In this document: piece by piece, positions 17,881-25,585 of the stretch | How the letters are laid out: every line of letters begins with the position of its first letter | Numbering within the stretch: position 1 is the stretch's first letter | Source: UBA9339 sp964535195 | GTDB taxonomy: Bacteria; Pseudomonadota; Gammaproteobacteria; UBA9339 | Direction of reading: 5' to 3' | Assembly (NCBI GenBank): GCA_964535195.1 | Contig: CAZHSI010000014.1 | Coordinates: forward strand, 1 to 33,748 | DNA length: 33,748 nt | Translations under genes and position numbers: made by a program | The notes under the pieces: generated by a model | Seen by the model: only the letters and a program-made list of their open reading frames with translations | What the model was told of the DNA's origin: nothing | Databases searched by the model: none

Positions 17881-18492
17881 TCATTTACCCTTTGCCCTAC
17901 TAACCCATGAATTATGCTTAAGCTTGAACCTCCAAGGTAACTTGGCATGTTTACCAGCATACTCTACCCCCACTCTAGTGGTGGCCTCTATTTCTGATGA
18001 ACAAATATTTATTCCCCTATCCTCAATCCAAATTTCATTGCCGCATAAATCTATTTTATCATGCTGCAAATTAATCCCAAGCGCCTGCGTTAAGTTTCCA
18101 GGGCCTGAGGTAAGAAAATAGTTTAATTTATTTAACTTGCGTCGCTTTAACATTAGAGGTATGCCTTCACATGGCTCTATAGCTCGAATCATTATTCCAT
18201 GTGGAACATCCTTTGGCGCAGTAATTACGTTAAATAAATGATGACTTCCATAACATAAGTATACATAAGCATGACCACCAAGCATATACATAGTTTCGGT
18301 ACGAATAGTGCGTTTATTGCCATAAGCATGTGAGGCTCTATCAGTTGACCCTTGATAAGCTTCGGTATCCACGATAATTCCTGAAGTAATAATTCCATTT
18401 AGTTTGGTAACCAAAACTTTCCCTAGTAAAGCTCTGCTCATATCAACGACATCTTCACTAAGATAAAAACCTCTCGTTAATTTTTTTGACAT
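17881..18492 (-). CDS. 3-methyladenine DNA glycosylase (AAG/MPG family)
   Basis: Removes alkylated purines from DNA to start base excision repair. The 203-residue protein fits the bacterial AAG family. The catalytic glutamate is E44 in VDTEAYQG, followed by the SHAYGN, GGHAYVYLCYG and SGPGNLTQALGI motifs of the DNA-binding and base-flipping surface. It begins 9 nt after the stop of the YeaO-like gene, so the two are likely one transcript. No strong Shine-Dalgarno sequence is visible; coupling to the upstream gene could compensate. Confidence 0.94.
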   Translation of the reverse strand: MSKKLTRGFYLSEDVVDMSRALLGKVLVTKLNGIITSGIIVDTEAYQGSTDRASHAYGNKRTIRTETMYMLGGHAYVYLCYGSHHLFNVITAPKDVPHGIMIRAIEPCEGIPLMLKRRKLNKLNYFLTSGPGNLTQALGINLQHDKIDLCGNEIWIEDRGINICSSEIEATTRVGVEYAGKHAKLPWRFKLKHNSWVSRAKGK

Positions 18493-18501
18493 ATCGAAGG
18501 A

Positions 18502-18861
18502 CTATTTTAGGTAATGTTTCTCTAAATACTCACTTAACGCAACAGCATTATTATACTCATCAACTTTAGAACTAAAGAGCAAAGTTACCGGTCCACTCTT
18601 AGCCTTATCAAGGATAATAGTTAATAAATCCTTCTTAGTAGCCAGTTCAGTAAAATAGCGCCTTTTAAATTCTGGCCATTTTTCTAGTTCATGGCTATAC
18701 CATTTACGCAACTCTTTACTAGGAGCTATTTCCTTTAACCAAATATTAATCTTTGCCTTATCTTGATGAAGTCCTCTAGGCCAAAGTCTATCTACTAAGA
18801 TTCTATAGCCATCTAATTCATTAAATGGCTCATAGACTCTTTTAATTTTTATTAATTTCAT
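18502..18861 (-). CDS. DUF488 protein, YeaO-like
   Basis: A small 119-residue soluble protein of the DUF488 family. The sequence follows E. coli YeaO closely in its landmarks: KRVYEP, DGYRILVDRLWPRG, the LKEIAPSKELRKWY segment and TLLFSSKVDEYNNA near the C terminus. The molecular function of the family is not established. It often sits near stress or repair genes, and here it precedes a DNA glycosylase in the same direction. Confidence 0.9.
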   Translation of the reverse strand: MKLIKIKRVYEPFNELDGYRILVDRLWPRGLHQDKAKINIWLKEIAPSKELRKWYSHELEKWPEFKRRYFTELATKKDLLTIILDKAKSGPVTLLFSSKVDEYNNAVALSEYLEKHYLK

Positions 18862-18883
18862 ATTTTTTCGTATACTCTTAGCT

Positions 18884-19234
18884 TTAACGTAGCATAATAA
18901 GCATCATTTTAAAACGTTCATTAGCTTTAAGTGCATGGGGAATATTTGCTGGCATAATAATAAATTCACCCTTGCAGACGGTATGTAATTTTCCAGCAAT
19001 GATAATTTCTACTTTGCCATCTAAGATGACTGCTGTCGCATCATAAGGTGCAGTATGTTCGCTTAAAGCTTCCCCTTTATCAAAAGCAAACAATGTAAGC
19101 GTTCCAGTGCTTTTATTGAGGAGCTGTTTGCTCACAATTGAATGTTCTTGATATTGCACCATGCTTTCAAGCTCAAAAACCTCTTCCAGATAACATTGGG
19201 TTTGTGTATCCGATGGAACTGTGGTGTTGGTCAT
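18884..19234 (-). CDS. small cupin-domain protein
   Basis: A 116-residue single-domain cupin. Motif 1 is visible as GEALSEHTAPYDATAVILDG (about 54-73) and motif 2 as GEFIIMPANIPHAL (about 89-102, with H100). The canonical HxH pair of motif 1 is reduced to one histidine, so metal binding is uncertain. The start is ATG 19234 with AAGGAG 7 nt upstream; a longer in-frame reading overlaps the preceding dehydrogenase and is unlikely. It follows that gene by 14 nt and is probably in its operon. The substrate is unknown. Confidence 0.85.
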   Translation of the reverse strand: MTNTTVPSDTQTQCYLEEVFELESMVQYQEHSIVSKQLLNKSTGTLTLFAFDKGEALSEHTAPYDATAVILDGKVEIIIAGKLHTVCKGEFIIMPANIPHALKANERFKMMLIMLR

Positions 19235-19248
19235 ATAATACTCCTTAG

Positions 19249-20310
19249 TTAAAAACACTTGCCAGTAACTTGGCGCGGACACGAAGCGCCTGCACTACAT
19301 TGATAACAGATTTCATTTGGAAGTTTCTGTTCTGTAAAATAGGCTCGTATATTTTCTATGGTAGTAAGGGCGATATTATGAAGAGCTTCTTTAGTAAAAA
19401 ATCCCTGATGAGATGTAACGATAACATTATTGAAGGACAATAGCCGAGCCAAGGAGTCATCTGTAATTAATTTGTTAGAAAAATCTTCAAAGAAATACTT
19501 ACTTTCTTCTTCATAAACATCCAATCCTGCAAAACCTACCTGGCCATTTTTTAATCCCTCAATCAAGGCCCTGGTATCTATGACTAATCCACGACTTGTG
19601 TTAATAATCATGACGCCATGTTTCATTTTAGCAATAGCTGGCCCATCAATTAAACGATGAGTTTCTGCCGTAAGAGGACAATGAAGTGAAATAATGTCAG
19701 ATTTACGATAAATTGTCTCAAGATCTGTGTAGTTAAATTTTGTTTGTTTTGCATATGCCTTATCGGGATAAATATCATAGGCTAATATTTCCATACCAAA
19801 TCCTTTAAGAATATTGATTGTTATTTTACCAATTTCCCCAGTACCAATAATGCCTGCAGTCTTACCGTACATATCAAAGCCCAGCAATCCATTAAGGGCA
19901 AAATTATTATCACGTGCACGGTAATAAGCTCTGTGGATGTTGCGATTCAAAGCAAGCATAAGCGCAACTGCATGCTCAGCCACCGCATGTGGTGAATACG
20001 TGGGAACTCGAACAACATGGATTCGCTTAAAAATTGTTTTAATATCAACGTTATTATATCCGGTGGCACGAATCGCAACCAGAGTGATGCCGTTACGTTC
20101 CAGAACATCAATCACTTCTTTATTAATGACATCATTTACAAATACACAAACAGCCTGAAATCCTTGCGTCAAGGATGCTGTTTCAGGCGTGAGATGATTC
20201 TTAAAAAATGTAATTTTAAAATTAGTGTCTTGCGAGATTTTTTCAAAAGACTCGATGTCATAAGGTCTGGCATCGAAAAATGCAATTTTAATTGGCTCTT
20301 TAGTAATCAT
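19249..20310 (-). CDS. D-2-hydroxyacid dehydrogenase, LdhA-like (D-lactate dehydrogenase)
   Basis: An NAD-dependent enzyme of 353 residues, most like fermentative D-lactate dehydrogenases. Visible features are the N-terminal FFDARPYD of LdhA proteins, the Rossmann GIIGTGEIG motif (153-161), and the catalytic set R240 (TSRG), E267 (DVYEE) and H301 (SHQGFF). The likely reaction is pyruvate to D-lactate, which recycles NADH. An unusual extra tail carries four cysteines (C335, C338, C344, C352) that could bind a metal. AAGG lies upstream of ATG 20310. A copy of the family A repeat fills the leader. Confidence 0.9.
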   Translation of the reverse strand: MITKEPIKIAFFDARPYDIESFEKISQDTNFKITFFKNHLTPETASLTQGFQAVCVFVNDVINKEVIDVLERNGITLVAIRATGYNNVDIKTIFKRIHVVRVPTYSPHAVAEHAVALMLALNRNIHRAYYRARDNNFALNGLLGFDMYGKTAGIIGTGEIGKITINILKGFGMEILAYDIYPDKAYAKQTKFNYTDLETIYRKSDIISLHCPLTAETHRLIDGPAIAKMKHGVMIINTSRGLVIDTRALIEGLKNGQVGFAGLDVYEEESKYFFEDFSNKLITDDSLARLLSFNNVIVTSHQGFFTKEALHNIALTTIENIRAYFTEQKLPNEICYQCSAGASCPRQVTGKCF

Positions 20311-20331
20311 GATAAATACCTTTTTTGAATG

Positions 20332-20410
20332 TAATCAAGTTTAGACTCGCCACGTGGTATGAACCCCCTGGCCATCCCCCATTACTTTGTCACGCGAAAA
20401 ACCGCATGGC
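20332..20410 (-). repeat. structured intergenic repeat, family A copy 3
   Basis: Read on the minus strand, GACAAAGTAATGGGGGAT, TTCATACC and GGCGAGTCTAAACTTGATTA match the conserved blocks of the two plus-strand copies. The 5' hairpin is kept with different bases (CATGCG/CGCGTG, 20392-20409, one wobble). The large central hairpin is collapsed to a short G-run. As with the other copies, the element points the same way as the next gene, here the dehydrogenase 22 nt downstream. Confidence 0.65.
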
Positions 20411-20632
20411 ATAAATTCAATTTATTCTTACTCGATATCCTCTATCTAGAATCTCAAAATTATTTAAAAGTTATTTTTTACACATACACTTTTTCTAAAT
20501 AGACTATGTTGCTCATATAATTAGCTTTAAAATTGGCATATTAGCAACATCAACCATTTGCCCCCTTCTAAGCATGTGCCAATCAAGCCCGCGCCGACAA
20601 CTATATCCCTTCGCTACGCCATTTTTATGCGG
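20411..20632. other. intergenic remainder upstream of the D-lactate dehydrogenase gene
   Basis: The 322-nt gap between the WrbA and dehydrogenase genes holds the family A repeat at its left side. This remaining part is AT-rich and I see no gene, RNA or clear promoter in it. Confidence 0.5.
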
Positions 20633-21295
20633 CTATTTTACTTCACAATTACATCTAAAGCGGCCATATTTAATTATTCTAGCCAATTCCGCTATATACT
20701 TGCCTTGGTAACGCGCTATATCAAGCTCATTAGCAGAAGGTTGCCGTAAGTTGTCGCTATTAGCTATAGTAGTCGCTCCATATGGGGTGCCACCAGAAAT
20801 CTCTTTCATTTCAAATAAGCCAGATTGGGTATAAGGCACGCCAACGATTATCATGCCATGATGCAATAATGTAGAATGGAAACTAGTAATGGTGGTCTCC
20901 TGTCCACCATGTTGGGTGCCAGTGCTCGCAAAAACACCTGCAACTTTCCCCACCAACTCCCTTTTTACCCATACACTACCAGTTTGATCAAGAAAATTGC
21001 GCATTTGAGCACACATGTTACCAAAACGAGTTGGCGTGCCAAAAATTATAGCATCAGCATCTTTAAGCTGCGCTATAGTTGCGATAGTGACATGCTGAAA
21101 CTGTCTTTGTGCCTCAAATGCTCCGCTTTTAATAAGAACCTCTTGGGGTACAAGTTCAGGAACTCGGTATAAGTTAGCTTGGGCATTACTAATTTGCCTA
21201 ACACCTTCTGCGATTGCCTCTGCTAGCTTATAGGTATGGCCATACATGCTATAGAAAATAATTTGAATATTGATGCTGATAGGTTGCGTGTTCAT
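20633..21295 (-). CDS. wrbA: NAD(P)H:quinone oxidoreductase, WrbA type
   Basis: An FMN flavoprotein of 220 residues that reduces quinones by two electrons and protects against redox cycling. The flavodoxin-like fold is clear: the phosphate loop SMYGHTYKLAEA (about 15-26), the GTPTRFGNMCAQMRNFLDQTG block, FASTGTQHGGQETT, and the WrbA-specific GTPYGATTI segment near 167-177. The start ATG has an excellent AAGGAGG site. It is transcribed alone, with the IS630 fragment upstream of it. Confidence 0.95.
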   Translation of the reverse strand: MNTQPISINIQIIFYSMYGHTYKLAEAIAEGVRQISNAQANLYRVPELVPQEVLIKSGAFEAQRQFQHVTIATIAQLKDADAIIFGTPTRFGNMCAQMRNFLDQTGSVWVKRELVGKVAGVFASTGTQHGGQETTITSFHSTLLHHGMIIVGVPYTQSGLFEMKEISGGTPYGATTIANSDNLRQPSANELDIARYQGKYIAELARIIKYGRFRCNCEVK

Positions 21296-21606
21296 AGTAG
21301 CCTCCTTTTTGTATTATTCTCGACTAACTCCAAGGAATAGCGCACTCTAAAAACAAAATAATTTTACCACTAACCAGAAACCACTACAAGGCTGTTACCT
21401 TCCCCTGTTACTAATAGGCTGTTTCCTTTCCCTTTTCAAATGTTTGCTATAAAAGGCTCGAACCTCTCCAGCTAACCTAGCCGCTAATTATAAATCTTGG
21501 GTATCTACGTTTTCGCTGATTATCAATCTTGACAAATCTTTGCTTTATAAGCTCTGTAATATGGGCTTATGGCAGTTTCCTAATTGGGTGATAACATATA
21601 TCTATA
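21296..21606. other. intergenic region between wrbA and the IS630 fragment
   Basis: Contains the wrbA leader near 21296-21312. Further along is a short direct repeat, GGCTGTT-CCTT-CCC, at about 21391 and again at about 21417. A TTGACA lies at about 21530, but without a well placed -10. I see no gene. The region may include the lost 5' part of the insertion sequence, but no transposase frame is recognisable. Confidence 0.4.
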
Positions 21607-21951
21607 ATGCCTAAACCAAGAAATCAAATCTTGCTGCTCAAGGTAGTAATAATGGATAATGTTAACCTTCATAAAGTTATTGGAGTAAAAGAAGCTATTG
21701 AAGAAGATAGTGCACAATTAATACTTTTACCTCCTTATTCGCCGGATTTATCTCCTATTGAAGATCGGTGGTCAAAAATAACCTCGGTCCCAAGAAAATT
21801 TGCACCTCGAACTAAATCACAATTTCGCAAGGTCATACGGAATGCTTTTAGATATAGAAGTAAGGACCATGAGTATAACTGTCGAGCTAGCGAGGCTATG
21901 CGATTTATAGCCATGACCAGAACCATGCTTAATCGGCGAAAAATTTATTAA
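21607..21951 (+). pseudogene. IS630-family transposase, C-terminal fragment
   Basis: The 114-residue frame reads as the last third of an IS630/Tc1-type DDE transposase: the second catalytic Asp in VVIMDNVNLHK, then LLPPYSPDLSPIEDRWSKI with the catalytic Glu, then the usual helical tail. The N-terminal DNA-binding domain and first catalytic Asp are absent, so the protein cannot be active. The ATG is simply the first available codon. A complete element would be about 1 kb; I find no clear terminal repeats. Confidence 0.85.
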
Positions 21952-22072
21952 AAGACACCCTCTAAGTTTTCTGGGCAATAAAGAAATATTAGAAACATAA
22001 TATAAAGAGAGACTCTGCAAAATTGCTAAAAGTATGCTATCTTAATTTTATAAAGAGTAATTTTTGTCCCAC

Positions 22073-22171
22073 CCTGGGAATATCGATTGATATAATATTT
22101 TATCAATTGTGAGGCTTTGGCCCCAGGTCGCTAACTTATCACCTAAGTCAGTCATATTATGAATTAGCGAC
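22073..22171. other. nested palindromes upstream of the peptide gene at 22292
   Basis: Three inverted repeats lie close together: CCTGGG (22073-22078)/CCCAGG (22122-22127), with ATTGATA (22086-22092)/TATCAAT (22101-22107) nested inside, then GTCGCTAA (22127-22134)/TTAGCGAC (22164-22171). They precede the probable promoter, so they could be operator sites or a small transposable relic. The rest of the 340-nt gap (21952-22291) has no gene. Confidence 0.55.
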
Positions 22172-22185
22172 AAAGAGGCAAAAAA

Positions 22186-22213
22186 TTGACTTTAGCAAAT
22201 AACTTTATAGAAT
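22186..22213 (+). promoter_or_regulatory. promoter for the double-glycine-leader peptide gene
   Basis: TTGACT (22186-22191), 16-nt spacer and TAGAAT (22208-22213), the same -10 and spacing as the rrn promoter of this window. It gives a leader of roughly 70 nt before ATG 22292. Confidence 0.6.
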
Positions 22214-22291
22214 TTTTCTATCTTTAAGTAGCTTTAGAGGCAGGGTAATAGTAATTTTTTAAAATATTTTTGTATGAAACGAGGATTTATC

Positions 22292-22615
22292 ATGAATAAA
22301 ATTATACAACTAGAAACATCACAAATTGATTTAATTTCTGGAGGTCAAATTTCCTGTTTATGTGTAGCCTATCCAGGAGCTCAGCCTACTCCTGTGGCTC
22401 CCGACCCCTTGGACGAAGTTAAATGCATGACACAATGTTGCATAAAAAATGGTTATATAAATAATTATGCTTATATTGCAAATAAAGCTGAAACCAAATG
22501 TCGAGACCGTGCAGAAGATGCCGACTACCAAAGGGCTCTAATAAGTGATGTTGCCGAATTATGGCGAAATCATGGCACAATGATAGGGACTATATTTTTA
22601 GCAGGATCGCATTAA
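22292..22615 (+). CDS. double-glycine-leader peptide, cysteine-containing, 107 aa
   Basis: The leader MNKIIQLETSQIDLISGG is a textbook double-glycine leader, so the protein is predicted to be cut after GG and exported by a C39-peptidase ABC transporter. The start is ATG 22292 because GAGG sits 7 nt upstream; an in-frame ATG at 22274 is inside that signal region. The mature part (about 89 residues) has six cysteines, including SCLC and QCC clusters, and a proline-rich segment, which suggests a disulfide-bonded secreted peptide. It is unlike the hydrophobic pair at 8472-9176 except in the leader. The ABC transporter encoded nearby lacks a peptidase domain. Confidence 0.78.
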   Translation: MNKIIQLETSQIDLISGGQISCLCVAYPGAQPTPVAPDPLDEVKCMTQCCIKNGYINNYAYIANKAETKCRDRAEDADYQRALISDVAELWRNHGTMIGTIFLAGSH

Positions 22616-22652
22616 GTTAAGTACTTCTACGTGGGTAGTGTGGTGGCCATAA

Positions 22653-23372
22653 CTATTCTTGTGACAACCTCACGCTACCCGCTCCCGCTATATTACGCTC
22701 AATTTTTTTTGGTTGCCCATAGCAATGAACATCAGCTGCGCCAAATAGGTTAACTTTTAAATATTTTTTTGCATAAACAATAATGTCTGAAGCGCCGAAA
22801 GCGTTAATTACAACATTGTTTGCTATTAGATTTTTTGCATCGATATCGCTGGCACCACTGGCATCAATCTGGAAATTTTCTATTTTACCTGATAGGCGAG
22901 CATCGACAGCACCGCTTATCACAATTGTCAGGTTGTCGCCGATAATATCGGTATAACTTAGATCTCCAGCCCCGCTGAGCGTGATTTTTTCTAAAGGGTA
23001 ACTTGTAATAATATCGATAAAAATTTCTTTGTTAAAATTTTTACCAACTCCACGTCGCACATTTATATGTAACTTTTTGCCGCTTAGATTTACAGCTATA
23101 TTATCAAGACCACCTCCAGAGGTAGTTATCTTCATCTCAGGTTTTTCACCAATCTTAATTGCAATGGTAGCCGCGCCATCTATTTCTAATTCGGAAAAAT
23201 TATTAATCGCGAAGTTTTTTGTGGTCGTGGCTTTACCAGAAGAGCTGACATATCCAGGCAAATTACTAAAATGTTCATACCTGACTATCGTGCGGCTAAT
23301 CATTGCTGCAAAAAATATACATGTAAAAAACCCGATAATTATAATTAGTAATACTTTATTGCTGGTTTTCAT
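22653..23372 (-). CDS. GIN-domain (DUF2807) envelope protein
   Basis: A 239-residue protein with an N-terminal membrane anchor or uncleaved signal (about 6-28) and a GIN domain (about 55-235), a right-handed beta-helix-like repeat domain. Regular repeats such as LSGAGDLSY, ISGAVDARL, ASGASDIDA, AFGASDIIV, LFGAADVHC and IAGAGSVRL mark the turns. The domain is formerly called putative auto-transporter adhesin, head GIN, but its role is unknown. The start is ATG 23372 with GAGGAG upstream. It is the last gene of the four-gene ABC transporter operon, 10 nt after the regulator, so it may sense or respond to envelope stress. Confidence 0.9.
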   Translation of the reverse strand: MKTSNKVLLIIIIGFFTCIFFAAMISRTIVRYEHFSNLPGYVSSSGKATTTKNFAINNFSELEIDGAATIAIKIGEKPEMKITTSGGGLDNIAVNLSGKKLHINVRRGVGKNFNKEIFIDIITSYPLEKITLSGAGDLSYTDIIGDNLTIVISGAVDARLSGKIENFQIDASGASDIDAKNLIANNVVINAFGASDIIVYAKKYLKVNLFGAADVHCYGQPKKIERNIAGAGSVRLSQE

Positions 23373-23382
23373 AAGAGACTCC

Positions 23383-23742
23383 TCAGGCTTGCCATTTTTT
23401 ATAAAAATCATGTAGTTCGGAAAAACTGATATTTAATAAAGTTAGATTCTTAAAAATCTCTGGTAGATGTTCACGTAAAAATAATGCTTTTTTTAATGCG
23501 GTTGCTTTAGCATAGCCATTTTTAGCAACAAAATATCCAAGTCCACGTTCTTTATAAATAATGCCTTGCTCCTCAAGATAATTATAAGCACGGACAATAG
23601 TATTAGGATTAACCTCAAGGGTAACAGCCAGATCACGAACGGAAGGAATTTTTGCTTCAGCTAATAATAACTTACGCAATATTTGTTCACTTAGATAATC
23701 AGCGATTTGTAAATATATAGCATGTTTTGGCCGAAATTCCAC
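23383..23742 (-). CDS. GntR-family transcriptional regulator, YtrA subfamily
   Basis: A 119-residue DNA-binding protein: an N-terminal winged helix (about 8-70, with PSVRDLAVTLEVNPNTIVRAYNYLEEQGIIY as the recognition region) and a short C-terminal helical part, the minimal architecture of YtrA-type regulators that usually repress a linked ABC exporter. GTG start directly after the permease stop codon, with GAGG 5 nt upstream. By analogy it should bind the operon's own promoter, where an ACTATGC/GCATAGT inverted repeat is present. Confidence 0.92.
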   Translation of the reverse strand: MEFRPKHAIYLQIADYLSEQILRKLLLAEAKIPSVRDLAVTLEVNPNTIVRAYNYLEEQGIIYKERGLGYFVAKNGYAKATALKKALFLREHLPEIFKNLTLLNISFSELHDFYKKWQA

Positions 23743-24423
23743 CTAAACCTCACTTTCACATAAACGCAAATAAGCAATTAACCACGCGCTAAAAATAACC
23801 ATTACTGCCAAAATTAATTTATAGCAGCTACCAATGATGGTTACGAGAAGCAAGAAAGATAATGCAAAAACCCCTAGGCATAAAATAGTTTTGCTCAAAC
23901 GGCTGGTTTTAAAATAGATTGCTCCTAAAAAAAACAGAGCGTGAAGGAAAACATAAATGGCAAAATAATGAACAATATCTTGATGCATCGGTTGAAAAAG
24001 CGGTGTTATTTTACTAAAAACTATCCAGCTAAATCCGGCAATTATCAGCGAAGATATATAAAAAATTAAGATACTACCAACAACATAACCGACACTAGTC
24101 AATATCAGGCGTCCTAAAAATTTTTCCAAAGTTGACGCTGGCAACATGAGAAAACTAAGCTTTCTATGGGGATCATGCAAATCAGAAAAAGCGTGGCTGG
24201 TTGACCAAAAACCACCGCATAATACGAAAATGAATAGCTGAGAATAAAAGTTAACCGCGCCTAATTTATCTACATATAATAGACCATATAAAAGTAAAAT
24301 CACAAAGATTGTAATCCCAAAAGTAAAAATTTTTGTCGAATTCATTAATAAATCGCTTCTGATAAATAACATCAAGCGATGCCAGCTAAATTGTTGGCAA
24401 AGATTTGCACAGGGGCCAGTCAT
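23743..24423 (-). CDS. ABC transporter permease, 226 aa
   Basis: An integral membrane protein with about six hydrophobic segments (near 30-50, 60-75, 105-130, 155-170, 182-200 and 200-218). No family motif is sharp, but the size, topology and position directly after an ATPase gene (4-bp ATGA overlap) mark it as the membrane half of an ABC-2-like exporter. The regulator gene starts at the very next base after its stop codon. The substrate is unknown; YtrA-linked systems often respond to cell-wall antibiotics. Confidence 0.85.
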   Translation of the reverse strand: MTGPCANLCQQFSWHRLMLFIRSDLLMNSTKIFTFGITIFVILLLYGLLYVDKLGAVNFYSQLFIFVLCGGFWSTSHAFSDLHDPHRKLSFLMLPASTLEKFLGRLILTSVGYVVGSILIFYISSLIIAGFSWIVFSKITPLFQPMHQDIVHYFAIYVFLHALFFLGAIYFKTSRLSKTILCLGVFALSFLLLVTIIGSCYKLILAVMVIFSAWLIAYLRLCESEV

Positions 24424-25271
24424 CTTGCACTCCGGTTAAAACAAGCGTTGATGTTAATAGCATTCGTCAAAAGTGCTTTAAATAGTAATTCCAGATCAAT
24501 GGAAGTTTCAGTTTCATTTTGATTTGGTTGAATAATTTTTAAGCCGCCAAATATCTTTTCTTGGTATAGCACCACATCTGATTGTGTAATGGCAGAAGCA
24601 AAAGTTTCTGCAAAATGTAATTTTTTTGCAATTTCTGCCAAGGCTTGCTGAAAAATAATTTTTCCTTGATCAAGCATTACGACAGTATCAATTAAATTCT
24701 CCAAGTCATGGGCTTGATGAGTGGCAATAATGAATATCTTGCTTTCATCGAAATCAGCAATTATTAATTTTCGTAACTGGCTCTTACTAAGAATATCCAA
24801 CCCATTTGTCGGCTCATCGAGCATAATAATGCGACAATTGGTTGCTAAAGCAAAAGCTAGCAGAAATTTCTTTTTCTGACCATACGAAGTGGTTGATAAA
24901 TTGTCGTCCAAATTAATGTCGAAAGTTTGGCAATTATTTTTAAAGCTATTTTGATTAAAGCGGGGATAGAATGGAGCAAACAGCTGCAAATATTTTTTGA
25001 CTGATATATTTGGCAGCCAGAAGTCCTTGGCCAAATAGAATACTTCCGTTAAAAATTCAGCCCTTCGTTGTTGGGGCTTGTAACCCAAAGCTTCACACCT
25101 GCCTTGTTTAGGAAATAATAAACCAGCAATTAATTTAAGCAAAGTAGATTTGCCCGCGCCATTTTTGCCGAATAGACCGCAAATTGTGCCAGTAGTTATG
25201 CACCAATCTAAATCACTAAATAAAGGAGGGTTAGTTTGATATTGAAAAAATATTTTACTAATCTTAATCAT
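24420..25271 (-). CDS. ABC transporter ATP-binding protein
   Basis: A 283-residue ATPase with Walker A GKNGAGKST (35-43), Walker B with the DEPTNGLD D-loop, the H-loop histidine in IATHQAH, and a degenerate signature (TTSYGQKKK in place of LSGGQ). The C-terminal 80 residues are divergent. It is the first gene of the operon ATPase, permease, GntR regulator, GIN protein. The ATG lies 11 nt after TATAAT and GAAGAG, so the leader is very short or the message nearly leaderless. It is a likely exporter of BcrA/YtrB type. Confidence 0.93.
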   Translation of the reverse strand: MIKISKIFFQYQTNPPLFSDLDWCITTGTICGLFGKNGAGKSTLLKLIAGLLFPKQGRCEALGYKPQQRRAEFLTEVFYLAKDFWLPNISVKKYLQLFAPFYPRFNQNSFKNNCQTFDINLDDNLSTTSYGQKKKFLLAFALATNCRIIMLDEPTNGLDILSKSQLRKLIIADFDESKIFIIATHQAHDLENLIDTVVMLDQGKIIFQQALAEIAKKLHFAETFASAITQSDVVLYQEKIFGGLKIIQPNQNETETSIDLELLFKALLTNAININACFNRSAR

Positions 25272-25282
25272 CGCTCTTCTCT

Positions 25283-25345
25283 ATTATATAAGATTATTCC
25301 TGCACTATGCTAGTTTTGTCAGTATTAGTGTAATAGTTGCATAGT
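25283..25345 (-). promoter_or_regulatory. promoter and candidate operator of the ABC operon
   Basis: Minus strand: a perfect TATAAT (25283-25288) just before the ATPase start. Upstream lies an inverted repeat, GCATAGT (complement 25304-25310) and ACTATGC (complement 25339-25345), separated by 28 nt and bracketing the expected -35 region. It is a natural candidate for binding by the operon's own GntR/YtrA-like protein. Confidence 0.45.
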
Positions 25346-25436
25346 ACACAATAAAAAATCACCATCAATAGCCGTACGTTAATAAAAAAATAATTGAAAA
25401 CTCATGAGCAACGCATGGTGGAAGAAACCTAGTACT

Positions 25437-25526
25437 CGACTTTTTGTTTCATAACGTTTCAATTAGCTAAAATATGCTCCTCAAAAAACGCTGCCGAATA
25501 AAATTAGCGCTTTCTCGGCACTAATT
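25437..25526. repeat. repeat D copy 1, 3' flank of the OTU-protease gene
   Basis: Aligns with 33123-33208 in the same orientation: 29 of the first 37 bases match (CGAnTTTTTGTTTCATAnCG...), and the AAAATTAGC...CTTTC...CACTA block at the far end matches too. Each copy lies downstream of a minus-strand gene for a eukaryotic-type protease. Its origin is unknown. Confidence 0.6.
25494..25526 (-). terminator. probable terminator of the OTU-protease gene
   Basis: Minus strand: AATTAGTGC, a 7-nt loop and GCGCTAATT (25502-25526; 9 bp with one wobble), followed by TTATT. It begins about 60 nt after the stop codon at 25586. The stem is AT-rich and the T-run broken, so this is a modest candidate. The structure lies inside repeat D. 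Confidence 0.4.
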
Positions 25527-25585
25527 AACTAAATTAAGCAATGACGAGCTTTATTCCACAACGCCTTAAGCAATATACAACAATA

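Noticed and set aside
22653..25271. The ABC transporter as exporter of the double-glycine-leader peptides
   Set aside because: The ATPase has no N-terminal C39 peptidase domain and the permease is a separate small protein of ABC-2 type, unlike bacteriocin exporters.
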